Shown here: positions 56,704 through 64,000 of the stretch, piece by piece
Layout: the number at the start of each line of letters is the position of its first letter
Numbering within the stretch: position 1 is the first letter of the stretch
Source: Nitrobacter sp963807355
GTDB taxonomy: Bacteria > Pseudomonadota > Alphaproteobacteria > Rhizobiales > Xanthobacteraceae
DNA length: 64,000 nt
Assembly (NCBI GenBank): GCA_963807355.1
Contig: CAWEBX010000003.1
Location: 274,321-338,320 of the forward strand
Direction: 5' to 3'
Made by a program: the position numbers and the translations under genes
Notes under the pieces: model-generated
The model's input: the letters and a program-made list of their open reading frames with translations, nothing else
The model's database searches: none
Told to the model about the DNA's origin: nothing

Positions 56704-58122
56704 TTGACGCATTATCTTTCGACACGGGGGGAAACCCAGAAACTCGGCTTTTCCGATGTGATGCTGGCCGGCCTCGCTCGTGACGGCGGTCTTTATGTGC
56801 CCGAAATCTGGCCGCAGCTAACGCCGGACACTATCGCAGGCTTCTTCGGCCGGCCGTATTGGGAGGTGGCTGTGGAGGTAGTCCGGCCGTTCGTGGCCGG
56901 AGACATCACCGAGGCCGATCTCGGCCGGATGGCCAACGAGGCTTATGCGATGTTCAGGCACCCGGCGGTGGTGCCGCTCGATCAGATCGGTCCTCAACAG
57001 TTCATGCTGGAGCTGTTTCACGGTCCGACGCTCGCGTTCAAGGACGTGGCGATGCAATTGCTGTCCCGGTTGATGGATCATGTTCTGTCACAACGAGGCC
57101 AGCGCACCACGATCGTCGTCGCAACCTCGGGCGACACCGGCGGCGCTGCGGTCCACGCATTCGCCAACAGCGCCAATGTTGATCTGATCGTACTGTTCCC
57201 GGACGGCCGCATCTCCGAAGTGCAGCGGCGCATGATGACGACGACAGCCGCGCCAAATGTTCATGCACTTGCCGTCAAAGGCACCTTCGACGACTGCCAG
57301 GCGATCGTGAAAGGGTTGTTCAACAACCACCGTTTTCGGGACGAGGTGTCGCTCTCCGGTGTCAACTCGATCAACTGGGCACGAATTGTTGCGCAGGTGG
57401 TGTATTACTTCACCTCGGCGGTCGCGCTGGGCGCGCCGGCACGGGCCGTCGATTTTACCGTGCCGACCGGCAACTTCGGCGACATCTTTGCCGGCTACGT
57501 CGCAAAGCGCATGGGTCTGCCGATACGCTGGTTGCATATCGCCGCCAACATCAACGATATCTTGCCTCGCACCCTGAAGACCGGCCTCTATGAGGTGCGC
57601 GAAGTTCACGCCACCACCTCGCCGTCGATGGATATTCAGGTGTCGTCGAACTTCGAGCGGCTGTTGTTCGAGGCGACGGGGCGCGACGCCGCGCAGGTCC
57701 GCGCGATGATGGCGTCGCTGCAGCAATCCGGTCGCTTCGCGTTGCCGGATTCGGTGCTGGCTGCGATGCGCGCCGACTTCGATGCCGGACGCGCCGACGA
57801 AACAGAGACCGCCGCCTCGATCCGCGCGGCGTGGCGCGAAGCCGGAGATCTGGTCGACCCGCATACGGCTGTTGCGCTGACAGTGGCCGATCGTGACGCG
57901 CCCGACTCGCGTGTTCCCAATATCGTGCTGGCGACCGCCCATGGCGCGAAGTTCCCTGACGCGGTTGAAGCCGCCTGCGGCGTGCGGCCTCCATTGCCGG
58001 CCTGGCTCGACGGCTTGATGACTCGGCCCGAGCGGATCACGGTCGTGAACAACGATCAGGCAGAAATCGAACGGTTCGCGCTGTCCGTCAGCCGCGCCGC
58101 CAAGCACGGAGTTGCCGGATGA
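56704..58122 (+). CDS. thrC: Threonine synthase
   Basis: PLP enzyme converting O-phosphohomoserine to threonine. The start chosen is TTG 56704 (MTHYLSTRGETQ), with GGAGG eight nt upstream and matching homologues; another TTG lies four codons earlier. The PLP Lys is in GPTLAFKDVAMQL, the phosphate loop in VVATSGDTGGAAVHAF, and NSINWARIVAQVVYY is typical. The length of 472 is normal. Its stop overlaps the M16 peptidase start (ATGA). SURF1, which often precedes it, is missing. Confidence 0.96.
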   Translation: MTHYLSTRGETQKLGFSDVMLAGLARDGGLYVPEIWPQLTPDTIAGFFGRPYWEVAVEVVRPFVAGDITEADLGRMANEAYAMFRHPAVVPLDQIGPQQFMLELFHGPTLAFKDVAMQLLSRLMDHVLSQRGQRTTIVVATSGDTGGAAVHAFANSANVDLIVLFPDGRISEVQRRMMTTTAAPNVHALAVKGTFDDCQAIVKGLFNNHRFRDEVSLSGVNSINWARIVAQVVYYFTSAVALGAPARAVDFTVPTGNFGDIFAGYVAKRMGLPIRWLHIAANINDILPRTLKTGLYEVREVHATTSPSMDIQVSSNFERLLFEATGRDAAQVRAMMASLQQSGRFALPDSVLAAMRADFDAGRADETETAASIRAAWREAGDLVDPHTAVALTVADRDAPDSRVPNIVLATAHGAKFPDAVEAACGVRPPLPAWLDGLMTRPERITVVNNDQAEIERFALSVSRAAKHGVAG

Positions 58123-59408
58123 GTGTCGATATGACGAAACTGTCTTCCGGCCTCACGGTCATCACTGATGCCATGCCGCATCTGGAAACCGCCGCGCTCG
58201 GAGTTTGGACCGGGGTGGGCAGCCGCGACGAGAAACCAAACGAGCATGGCATCTCGCATTTGCTTGAGCACATGGCATTTAAAGGTACCACCAGGCGTTC
58301 GGCGCGAGAGATCGCCGAGGAGATCGAGGCAGTCGGTGGCGATCTCAATGCCGCTACCGGTGTTGAGACGACGGCTTATTACGCGCGTGTGATGAAGGCT
58401 GACGTTCCGCTCGCGCTCGACGTGCTGAGCGATATCCTGTCCAATCCTAGCTTCGACGCGAAGGAACTCGAATGCGAGAAAGGCGTCATCGAGCAGGAAA
58501 TGGGTGCGGCGCAAGACACTCCTGACGACGTCGTTTTCGAGCATCTCAACGAGCTCTGCTATCCGGACCAGCCGATCGGGCGTTCGCTGCTCGGTACGCC
58601 GGAGACGCTGAAGCGGTTCAACAGCGACATGCTGCATGGATATCTCAAAACGCATTATCGCGGGCCGGACATGGTGGTAGCGGCGGCGGGTGCGATCGAG
58701 CACAAGGCGGTCGTGGCCGAGGTCGAGCGTTGCTTTGCAAGTTTGGATGCCGCGCCGGCTCCGCAGCCGCCGGCGGCGAAATTCGGCAGCGGTGGCTCCA
58801 AAGTGGTGCATCGCGACCTCGAGCAGGCGCATCTGACGCTTGCGCTGGAAGGGGTGTCGCAGACCGATGCCTCGCTATTCTCGTTGCAGGTGTTCACCAA
58901 TGTTCTGGGGGGCGGCATGTCCTCGCGATTGTTTCAGGAAGTCCGTGAGAAGCGCGGTCTGTGCTATTCAATCTACACCTTCCATGCACCCTATGCCGAC
59001 ACTGGCTTCTTTGGGCTCTACACCGGCACCGATCCGAGCGACGCGCCGGAAATGATGGAAGTCGTTGTCGACGTTATCAGCGAGGCCGTGGAAACGCTGA
59101 CGGAAGCTGAGATCGCGCGCGCGAAAGCGCAGATGAAAGCCGGACTGCTGATGGCTTTGGAGAGTTGCAGCGCCCGCGCCGAACAATTGGCGCGGCATAT
59201 GCTCGTCTATGGACGGCCCCAGGGCGTTCCCGAATTGATGGCCAGGATCGATGCCGTCAGCGTCGACTCAACGCGCGACGCGGCGCGCGTCCTGCTGGCG
59301 CGCAGCCGTCCCGCGGTCGTCGCGCTTGGCAGCGGCAGGGGGCTGGACACTGCGGTCGCTTTTGCGGAAGGATTGGCGCAGTCGAAGGCCCGGATTTTGC
59401 TCCACTAG
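58119..59408 (+). CDS. M16-family zinc peptidase (processing-peptidase-like)
   Basis: 429 residues. The inverted zinc motif HxxEH is HLLEHMAFKGTT, and a downstream Glu lies in the conserved ECEKGVIEQEM segment. The C-terminal half has LGGGMSSRLFQEVREKRGLCY, as LGGGMSSRLFQEVREK. It resembles the mitochondrial processing peptidase beta-subunit type typical of alphaproteobacteria. Substrate is unknown. It overlaps thrC by 4 bp, so the two are co-translated. Confidence 0.93.
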   Translation: MSVDMTKLSSGLTVITDAMPHLETAALGVWTGVGSRDEKPNEHGISHLLEHMAFKGTTRRSAREIAEEIEAVGGDLNAATGVETTAYYARVMKADVPLALDVLSDILSNPSFDAKELECEKGVIEQEMGAAQDTPDDVVFEHLNELCYPDQPIGRSLLGTPETLKRFNSDMLHGYLKTHYRGPDMVVAAAGAIEHKAVVAEVERCFASLDAAPAPQPPAAKFGSGGSKVVHRDLEQAHLTLALEGVSQTDASLFSLQVFTNVLGGGMSSRLFQEVREKRGLCYSIYTFHAPYADTGFFGLYTGTDPSDAPEMMEVVVDVISEAVETLTEAEIARAKAQMKAGLLMALESCSARAEQLARHMLVYGRPQGVPELMARIDAVSVDSTRDAARVLLARSRPAVVALGSGRGLDTAVAFAEGLAQSKARILLH

Positions 59409-59441
59409 CCACAGGCTGGGATTCGGGGTCGAGGAACGGTC

Positions 59442-60026
59442 ATGGCTCTGTTTCGTCTGCCGTCCAGCGCGCCAGCACTTGTGCCGCGAGGGCACGGTCT
59501 GTTGCTGCGTGCGCCTGAGATGTCCGATTTTTTGCAATGGAGACAGCTTCGTGAGCACAGCCGCGCCTATCTGACCCCATGGGAACCGATGTGGCCATCG
59601 GACGACCTGACCCGCGCCGGATTTCGGCGGCGGTTACGCCGCTACGCCGAGGATATCGCCGGCGACAGGTCCTACCCATTCATTGTGTTTCGCGAATCCG
59701 ACGGCATCATGTTGGGTGGGGTCACGCTCGCCAATGTCCGTCGCGGCATAGCGCAGGCAGGCACCATCGGATATTGGATAGGCCAGCCCTATGCGGGGCG
59801 AGGCTATATGACCGCGGCGCTGCGGGTGCTGCTTCCGATCCTGTTCGGCGAACTGAACCTGCATCGCATCGAGGCTGCCTGCATTCCCAGCAATATGCCG
59901 TCCATTCGTGTGCTGGAAAAGTGCGGCTTCACGCGGGAGGGGTTGGCGCGCCGCTATCTTTGCATCAACGGAATCTGGCAGGATCACTTGCTGTTCGGCA
60001 TGTTGCACGATGATTTCCACGGCTAG
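59442..60026 (+). CDS. RimJ/RimL-type GNAT acetyltransferase
   Basis: 194 residues of GNAT fold. The acetyl-CoA site is IGYWIGQPYAGRGYMTAAL, and the RimJ-type segments RIEAACIPSNMPSIRVLEKCGFTREG (in part: CIPSNMPSIRVLEKCGF) are clear. In the family such enzymes acetylate ribosomal protein N-termini, but this is not proven here. It follows the M16 peptidase by 33 bp on the same strand, the usual alphaproteobacterial order. Confidence 0.9.
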   Translation: MALFRLPSSAPALVPRGHGLLLRAPEMSDFLQWRQLREHSRAYLTPWEPMWPSDDLTRAGFRRRLRRYAEDIAGDRSYPFIVFRESDGIMLGGVTLANVRRGIAQAGTIGYWIGQPYAGRGYMTAALRVLLPILFGELNLHRIEAACIPSNMPSIRVLEKCGFTREGLARRYLCINGIWQDHLLFGMLHDDFHG

Positions 60027-60160
60027 ACATTTTCCTTCCGAAAGAATCGGAGACGCTCCGAGATCGCCCGTCATTTCCGTCTGACGAAGCCCCCACCTTT
60101 GGCTTGCGGCCATTGGCTTGTTATAAAGCCGCGCGTGGAAACAACGATCGGACGACATGA

Positions 60161-60856
60161 ATGCTTAATGTTGCGGGCACCACCGAAGTGGATGAACCGG
60201 CTCCTGTCAGGCACTTGGTTGGCTTTCCGTTGCGCCTGATGACTATGGTCGCAGGCTGCTGGATAGTTGCCGCTTCCCCAGCGCAATCGCAGTCGCTCGG
60301 GGATCGTTTCAAGGAAATGTTCGGCGTCAAATCGCAGCCGGAGCGAGCGGCGCCGGTATCCGGCGACGCGGTTTCTGTGCCCGACGATCTTACCTGTCCG
60401 ACCGTCGCCATCCGTGCCGGCGCATCGACCTACACGGTCGGCGTCCCGGGCCAGCCGGCGAGTGGTACCGATGTCCGCTATCAAGCAACTATCGGCGAGA
60501 CCGCGCGAGAATGCGACTACAACACCGACACGCATCAGATCGCAATCAAGGTCGGTATCCGCGGGCGGGTCATCGTGGGGCCGGCGGGGGCGCCGCCGGC
60601 CGTGGAGGTGCCGTTGCGCGTCGCGGTGGTTGAGGATGGCGTTTCCGCGAAAACGATCGCCACCAAGGCCTATACGATTCCGGTGAGTCTGTCGGGCAAC
60701 GAAGGCGGGACCTACAGTTTTGTTTCGGACGACATTTCGTACCCGGCGCCGCAGAGCGCGGCCGCCGATCGCTACGTATTTTATGTCGGATTCGATCCGC
60801 AGGCGCTGAAGCCTGAACCGCGCTCGGATCGCAAACGGTCGAGATCGCAGAGATAA
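60161..60856 (+). CDS. Conserved exported protein of unknown function
   Basis: 231 residues between the GNAT gene and the ATP synthase genes. A hydrophobic N-terminal segment carries a possible lipobox VAGC (LRLMTMVAGCWIV) or a cleavage near SPAQSQ. A conserved segment LGDRFKEMFGVKS, paired CP and C residues, and beta-rich regions (ATIGETARECDYN) follow, ending in a basic tail. It converges on the atp operon. I know of no function, but the gene's place here recurs in related genomes. Confidence 0.7.
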   Translation: MLNVAGTTEVDEPAPVRHLVGFPLRLMTMVAGCWIVAASPAQSQSLGDRFKEMFGVKSQPERAAPVSGDAVSVPDDLTCPTVAIRAGASTYTVGVPGQPASGTDVRYQATIGETARECDYNTDTHQIAIKVGIRGRVIVGPAGAPPAVEVPLRVAVVEDGVSAKTIATKAYTIPVSLSGNEGGTYSFVSDDISYPAPQSAAADRYVFYVGFDPQALKPEPRSDRKRSRSQR

Positions 60857-61005
60857 CGGACACAACGGTTGCGCTGCACTCGATCCGTTGGCAGCAATTC
60901 GCGCAAGCGGATATTGAATACGCCGCAGTCGTTGCGATTGTGGTCACGCTTCCGCGTTTGATAATACCGTTCGGCAGCCCATCGGTAACAGTCCGGGAAA
61001 CAAAA

Positions 61006-61035
61006 AAAGCCGGCGGAGCACCTCACGCCGGCTTT
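61006..61035 (-). terminator. Rho-independent terminator of the F0 ATP synthase operon
   Basis: AAAGCCGGCG / CGCCGGCTTT, a 10-bp stem with a 10-nt loop, and on the minus strand a run of seven T after it, 19 bp past the atpF stop. Confidence 0.9.
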
Positions 61036-61053
61036 CGTCGCATTTGAAAGAAC

Positions 61054-61539
61054 TCAGTTGAGCTTGGTCCGAACTTCGCTGACGCCTTTGGCGAGCAGAT
61101 CGTTGGCAAGCTGTCCCTTTACCGAATTTGACAGGATTGAGGAGGCAGCAGCGACAGCGGCGTCGGCAGCGGCGGCGCGGACATCCGCGATAGCCTGGGC
61201 TTCTGCCGAGGCGATCTTGCCTTCCGCACTCTTGGTGCGGCGCGCAACGAAATCTTCCATCTTGACCTTTGCTTCGGCCGCGATGCGCTCGGCTTCGGCT
61301 TTGGCCGAGGAGATAATCTCCTGCGCCTCATGCTCGGCGCTCGCATGGCGGGCTTTGTAGTCGGCGAGCAGCTTCGCGGCTTCATCCTTCAGGCGACGCG
61401 CATCGTCGAGCTCGCCCTTGATGCGCGCGCTGCGACGATCGAGCGCCGACAGCACAGTGCGGTGTACCCCCACATAGGCGAAGACGCCCATCAGGATCAG
61501 GAAGGCTATGGCAACCCAGGTTTCCGGTTGGGCAAACAT
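61054..61539 (-). CDS. atpF: F0F1 ATP synthase subunit b
   Basis: Peripheral stalk subunit, 161 residues. One N-terminal membrane helix (WVAIAFLILMGVFAYVGV) is followed by a long Ala/Lys/Glu coiled coil (DDARRLKDEAAKLLADYKARHASAEHEAQ, in part) and a C-terminal helix ending SEVRTKLN. It follows subunit b' by 7 bp. Together with b' it makes a heterodimeric stalk, as in photosynthetic and alphaproteobacterial enzymes. Confidence 0.95.
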   Translation of the reverse strand: MFAQPETWVAIAFLILMGVFAYVGVHRTVLSALDRRSARIKGELDDARRLKDEAAKLLADYKARHASAEHEAQEIISSAKAEAERIAAEAKVKMEDFVARRTKSAEGKIASAEAQAIADVRAAAADAAVAAASSILSNSVKGQLANDLLAKGVSEVRTKLN

Positions 61540-61546
61540 GGTCTCG

Positions 61547-62104
61547 TCATCCCTTCATCGAGGCTTCGACGGCGCCGTCGACGAGTTTTGGGTCGGGCGT
61601 TGCGCCGGTCAGTTGCTGCACGATAGCCGTAGCCGCATCGCTTGCGATGCCGCGGACGTTGCTCATCGCTGCCGCGCGCGTTGAGGCAATGGTCTTCTCG
61701 GCGTCGGCGAGCTTGACGGACAACCGTTCCTCGAGCGCCTTGCGTTCGGCGTCTGCTGCTGCATTCAGCTTCTCGCGGGTGTCGTTGCTGATCGCCTGCG
61801 CTCGTGTCCGCGCGGCCGCGAGTTCGGTTTCGTAGGCCTTCAATGCGCCGTCGGACTCGTCCTTCAGCTTTTGTGCCCGCGCGAGGTCGCCCTCGATCGT
61901 GTTCTGCCGATCATCGATGGTCTGGCGGACGCGCGGCAAGGCCACTCGCGACGAGATCATATAGAGCGCAACGAACGTGATCGTCAGCGATACCAGCTGG
62001 GACGCGAAGGTCTCCTTCTGGAACGGCGGGAACGGAGCCTTGTGGCCGCCGTCGGCTTCGGTGTGGGCCGTCGTGCCCTGTGCGTTGCCATGACTTTCAG
62101 CCAC
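61547..62104 (-). CDS. atpG: F0F1 ATP synthase subunit b'
   Basis: Second stalk subunit of 185 residues from GTG 62104. A short soluble N-terminus (MAESHGNAQGTTAH) precedes one membrane helix (QLVSLTITFVALYMIS) and a coiled coil (AQKLKDESDGALKAYETEL). A C-terminal helix is typical. The symbol atpG is used for b' in this group, although atpF2 is also seen. It lies between subunit c and b in the operon. Confidence 0.93.
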   Translation of the reverse strand: MAESHGNAQGTTAHTEADGGHKAPFPPFQKETFASQLVSLTITFVALYMISSRVALPRVRQTIDDRQNTIEGDLARAQKLKDESDGALKAYETELAAARTRAQAISNDTREKLNAAADAERKALEERLSVKLADAEKTIASTRAAAMSNVRGIASDAATAIVQQLTGATPDPKLVDGAVEASMKG

Positions 62105-62167
62105 GGGCTTCTCCTTTGCGGTCGATCGGGACCCGGCTTTCCAGGTCCCGTCAGCCGGTCAGTGATC

Positions 62168-62395
62168 TTAAAGTGCGAACAGCAACAGCAGGGCGATCAG
62201 CAGCGAGAAGATGCCGAGCGCTTCCGTCACCGCGAAGCCGAAGATCAGGTTGCCGAACTGGCCCTGGGCGGCCGAAGGATTGCGCACCGCGGCGGCAAGA
62301 TAGTTGCCGAAGATGATGCCCACGCCGGCGCCGGCGCCACCCATGCCGATGCAGGCAATACCAGCGCCAATGTACTTCGCGGCAATCGGATCCAT
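62168..62395 (-). CDS. atpE: F0F1 ATP synthase subunit c
   Basis: 75-residue proton-carrying rotor ring subunit with two helices. GMGGAGAGVGIIFG forms the Gly-zipper, the polar loop is RNPSAAQGQ, and the proton-binding Glu58 is in FAVTEALGIF. The start chosen is ATG 62395 (MDPIAAKYIGAG); the frame upstream is not coding. It carries Glu rather than Asp, as usual for alphaproteobacteria. Confidence 0.97.
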   Translation of the reverse strand: MDPIAAKYIGAGIACIGMGGAGAGVGIIFGNYLAAAVRNPSAAQGQFGNLIFGFAVTEALGIFSLLIALLLLFAL

Positions 62396-62447
62396 GAAAC
62401 AAACTCCTTGCTGAGGCTGTGAGAGTGACTTTGGGTGTGTACCGGTC

Positions 62448-63191
62448 TTAGTGACCGGGATAAATCGCATCGTTGATGTAGATGCAGGTGAGAATTGTGA
62501 AGACGTAGGCCTGAAGGAATGCGACCAATAACTCGAGTGCGGTGAGCGCCACCACCAGCGCCAGCGGCAGCACGGCGCCGAACACGCCGACGATTCCCAT
62601 GGCGCCGAGCATGGTGACGAAGCTCGCGAACACTTTCAGCGTAATGTGACCCGCCAGCATGTTGGCGAACAGACGCACGCTGTGCGAGACCGGCCGCGAC
62701 AAGAACGAGATGATCTCGATCGCCACCACCAGCGGCAGGATCGCGACCGGAATGCCCGACGGCACGAACAGTTTGAAGAATCTCAGGCCGTTCTTATAGA
62801 AGCCGTAGATCAGCACGGTGAAGAAGACGAGGAATGCCAGCCCGGCCGTGATGATGATGTGGCTCGAGATCGTGAAGGTGTAGGGGATGATGCCGACGAG
62901 GTTTGAGACGGTCACCAGCATGAAGATTGAGAACACGAAGGGAAAGAACTTCATCCCGTCCTTGCCGGCGGTGGTGCGTATGGTGTCGGCGACGAACTCG
63001 TAGCTGATCTCGGCGATCGATTGCATGCGCCCGGGCACGAGCTTGCGGCCGGTGCCCAGCATCAAAAGCGACGTCAGCACGACGGCGAGCAGCATGTAGG
63101 CGGAGGAATTGGTGAAGGCGATTTCCTGGCCGCCGATATGGCCGATCGTGAAAATCTTCTCGATGTTGAACTGGTGGATCGGGTCCATCAT
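62448..63191 (-). CDS. atpB: F0F1 ATP synthase subunit a
   Basis: Proton-channel stator of 247 residues with five or six helices. The essential Arg is in FLSRPVSHSVRLFANMLAGH, seen as VRLFANMLAGH. Further landmarks are GFYKNGLRFFKLF and AFLQAYVFTILTCIYINDA. It opens the structural F0 genes after atpI, with a 53-bp gap to atpE. Confidence 0.97.
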   Translation of the reverse strand: MMDPIHQFNIEKIFTIGHIGGQEIAFTNSSAYMLLAVVLTSLLMLGTGRKLVPGRMQSIAEISYEFVADTIRTTAGKDGMKFFPFVFSIFMLVTVSNLVGIIPYTFTISSHIIITAGLAFLVFFTVLIYGFYKNGLRFFKLFVPSGIPVAILPLVVAIEIISFLSRPVSHSVRLFANMLAGHITLKVFASFVTMLGAMGIVGVFGAVLPLALVVALTALELLVAFLQAYVFTILTCIYINDAIYPGH

Positions 63192-63259
63192 CCGCGTGCA
63201 ACTTTCAGTCTGCCGGCAGGCCGGCGTTCAAGCAACTCAATCGTCCAGACGGCCATCCG

Positions 63260-63643
63260 TCATCGGTCTGTCTGCTCGGGAATCACGCCCGCCGACCGCA
63301 TCACGTTGATCACGCCGGCTGCGAAGCCAAGCAGGAAAAACACAATCAGCCCCCAGGGCGAGGTCGACAGCAAGCGGTCGAATCCCCAGCCTATCAACGC
63401 CCCGACAGCAACGCCCGCGATCAATTCGGAGGATAGGCGGAAACCACGCGCCATTGCCGAGGCCCTGGCAGCTCCGTCCCCGCTTCCATCACCGGATTGG
63501 TCAGTCTCGTTCTTGCGGTGCCCACGAAGCTTGGACAGCCGTTGATCGAGATTTCCGAGCCTTTCGGAAAGCGCAGCTTCGTCGGGAGCCGAATGCTCGC
63601 GATCTCCGTGCCCGCTGCTGTTTTTGTCCGTGCCGTCAGCCAT
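63260..63643 (-). CDS. atpI: AtpI, F0F1 ATP synthase assembly-associated protein
   Basis: 127 residues from ATG 63643. The N-terminus is charged (SERLGNLDQRLSKLRGHRKNE). Two helices follow (SELIAGVAVGALIGWGFD; LIVFFLLGFAAGVINVM). It matches the AtpI / AtpQ-like proteins that assist c-ring assembly. It leads the F0 operon, with subunit a 69 bp downstream. Confidence 0.88.
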   Translation of the reverse strand: MADGTDKNSSGHGDREHSAPDEAALSERLGNLDQRLSKLRGHRKNETDQSGDGSGDGAARASAMARGFRLSSELIAGVAVGALIGWGFDRLLSTSPWGLIVFFLLGFAAGVINVMRSAGVIPEQTDR

Positions 63644-63958
63644 GCTCTCGACACCCGACACAACGCCGCGATATTCAGGAAATTACGCCCGTTACCCTCA
63701 GAAGCCGCGCGGACCATACTGACGGCCAAAGGTCAAGTCAAGATTGTGTCGTGGCGGACTACAGCATTGAATTAGCTGGCTTTATTCTAGAAAATCAAAG
63801 CGGCTGCGCTTAGTTGCCGCGCTGCAAAAGCCGTCTTCGCGAAAGGCGGCGGGCTGGCTAAGCGTTGCGGGCGCGCTCGCAACGCAAGAAAGCTGGCGAC
63901 TTGGGGTATCTCGAGGGTCGTCTGACGCGCCGCAGCGGCAGGATAGTTGAGGGTGGAC
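63644..63958. other. Region upstream of atpI with stem-loops
   Basis: 315 bp without a credible gene. It must hold the atp operon promoter on the minus strand. A nested set of inverted repeats lies at 63807-63885. A start-like GTG at 63959 opens rightwards. Confidence 0.5.
63807..63885. other. Nested inverted repeats, possible structured RNA
   Basis: CGCTTAG / CTAAGCG (63807-63813 with 63858-63864) encloses TTGC-CGCGCT-GCAA and a second GC-rich stem (GCCGTCTT / AAAGGCGGC). A perfect 8-bp hairpin GCGTTGCG / CGCAACGC (63862-63885) follows. It is not a tRNA: no T-loop sequence is present. Confidence 0.35.
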
Positions 63959-64000
63959 GTGGACCCGAAACGGATTGCCGACGCGTTGAAATCGGGTGGT
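63959..64000 (+). CDS. Possible 5' end of a CDS cut by the window end
   Basis: GTG opens MDPKRIADALKSGG and runs to the last base. A GTG two codons earlier is possible. GGGTGG gives weak ribosome-site support. It is divergent from atpI. Fourteen codons are too few to identify it. Confidence 0.35.
   Translation, partial: MDPKRIADALKSGG

Overview
The window is a gene-dense, GC-rich stretch of an alphaproteobacterial chromosome. Gene content and order point to the Rhizobiales family Nitrobacteraceae (the Bradyrhizobium / Rhodopseudomonas / Nitrobacter / Afipia group). The clues are an Irr-type Fur protein with a Cys-Pro heme motif beside the fatty-acid genes, the block pnp-rpsO-truB-rbfA-infB-ylxR-nusA-rimP, an aa3 oxidase cluster followed by thrC, an M16 peptidase and the F0 ATP synthase genes, and several families of dispersed palindromic repeats typical of that group. 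I see no rRNA, tRNA, CRISPR array, insertion sequence or prophage, so this is core rather than accessory DNA.

Layout: 0-4.3 kb, minus strand, dut-coaBC-ubiB-ubiE (dUTP hydrolysis, CoA and ubiquinone synthesis). 4.4-10 kb, mixed small units: glyoxalase-like protein, mutM, a degenerate serine-protease-like protein, a MoeB/ThiF E1-like enzyme, a hydroxyacid dehydrogenase and an SH3 protein. 10-14.6 kb, irr, divergent fabA-fabB, fabI and a GST. 14.7-18.1 kb, divergent katG/oxyR. 18.3-38.5 kb, a 20-kb run of minus-strand genes for RNA metabolism, translation and envelope: pnp, rpsO, truB, rbfA, infB, ylxR, nusA, rimP, trmB, an XRE regulator, lnt, corC, ybeY, phoH, miaB, fur/mur, rimI, tsaB. 38.8-50.3 kb, an L,D-transpeptidase-like DUF2778 protein, nfu, a universal stress protein, trpS, murJ, a PfkB kinase, pirin, a DUF4336 gene, tldD and ialB. 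50.8-56.6 kb, coxB-coxA-ctaB-coxF-ctaG-coxC-DUF983. 56.7-60.9 kb, thrC, M16 peptidase, GNAT and a secreted unknown. 61.0-63.7 kb, the F0 operon atpI-atpB-atpE-atpF'-atpF.

No clear-cut new defence or mobile system is present. The most notable signals are: (1) coaBC carries an N-terminal FitA-type ribbon-helix-helix (antitoxin) domain, with an inverted repeat just upstream; (2) a 124-bp palindromic repeat lies inside the reading frame of truB; (3) rimP, trmB and lnt, within 2.8 kb, are each broken by one or two single-base indels, and where metK would be expected only a possible ~10-codon remnant and a tandem repeat are seen; (4) a DUF4336 gene is split by a one-base deletion, and SURF1 is absent from its usual place after coxC-DUF983; (5) one trypsin-fold protein has kept only the serine of its triad. 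The cluster of frameshifts could be real decay or sequence error, and the sequence alone cannot decide.

Coordinates of shortened starts come from ribosome-binding sites and family alignment from memory. No database search or calculation was run.
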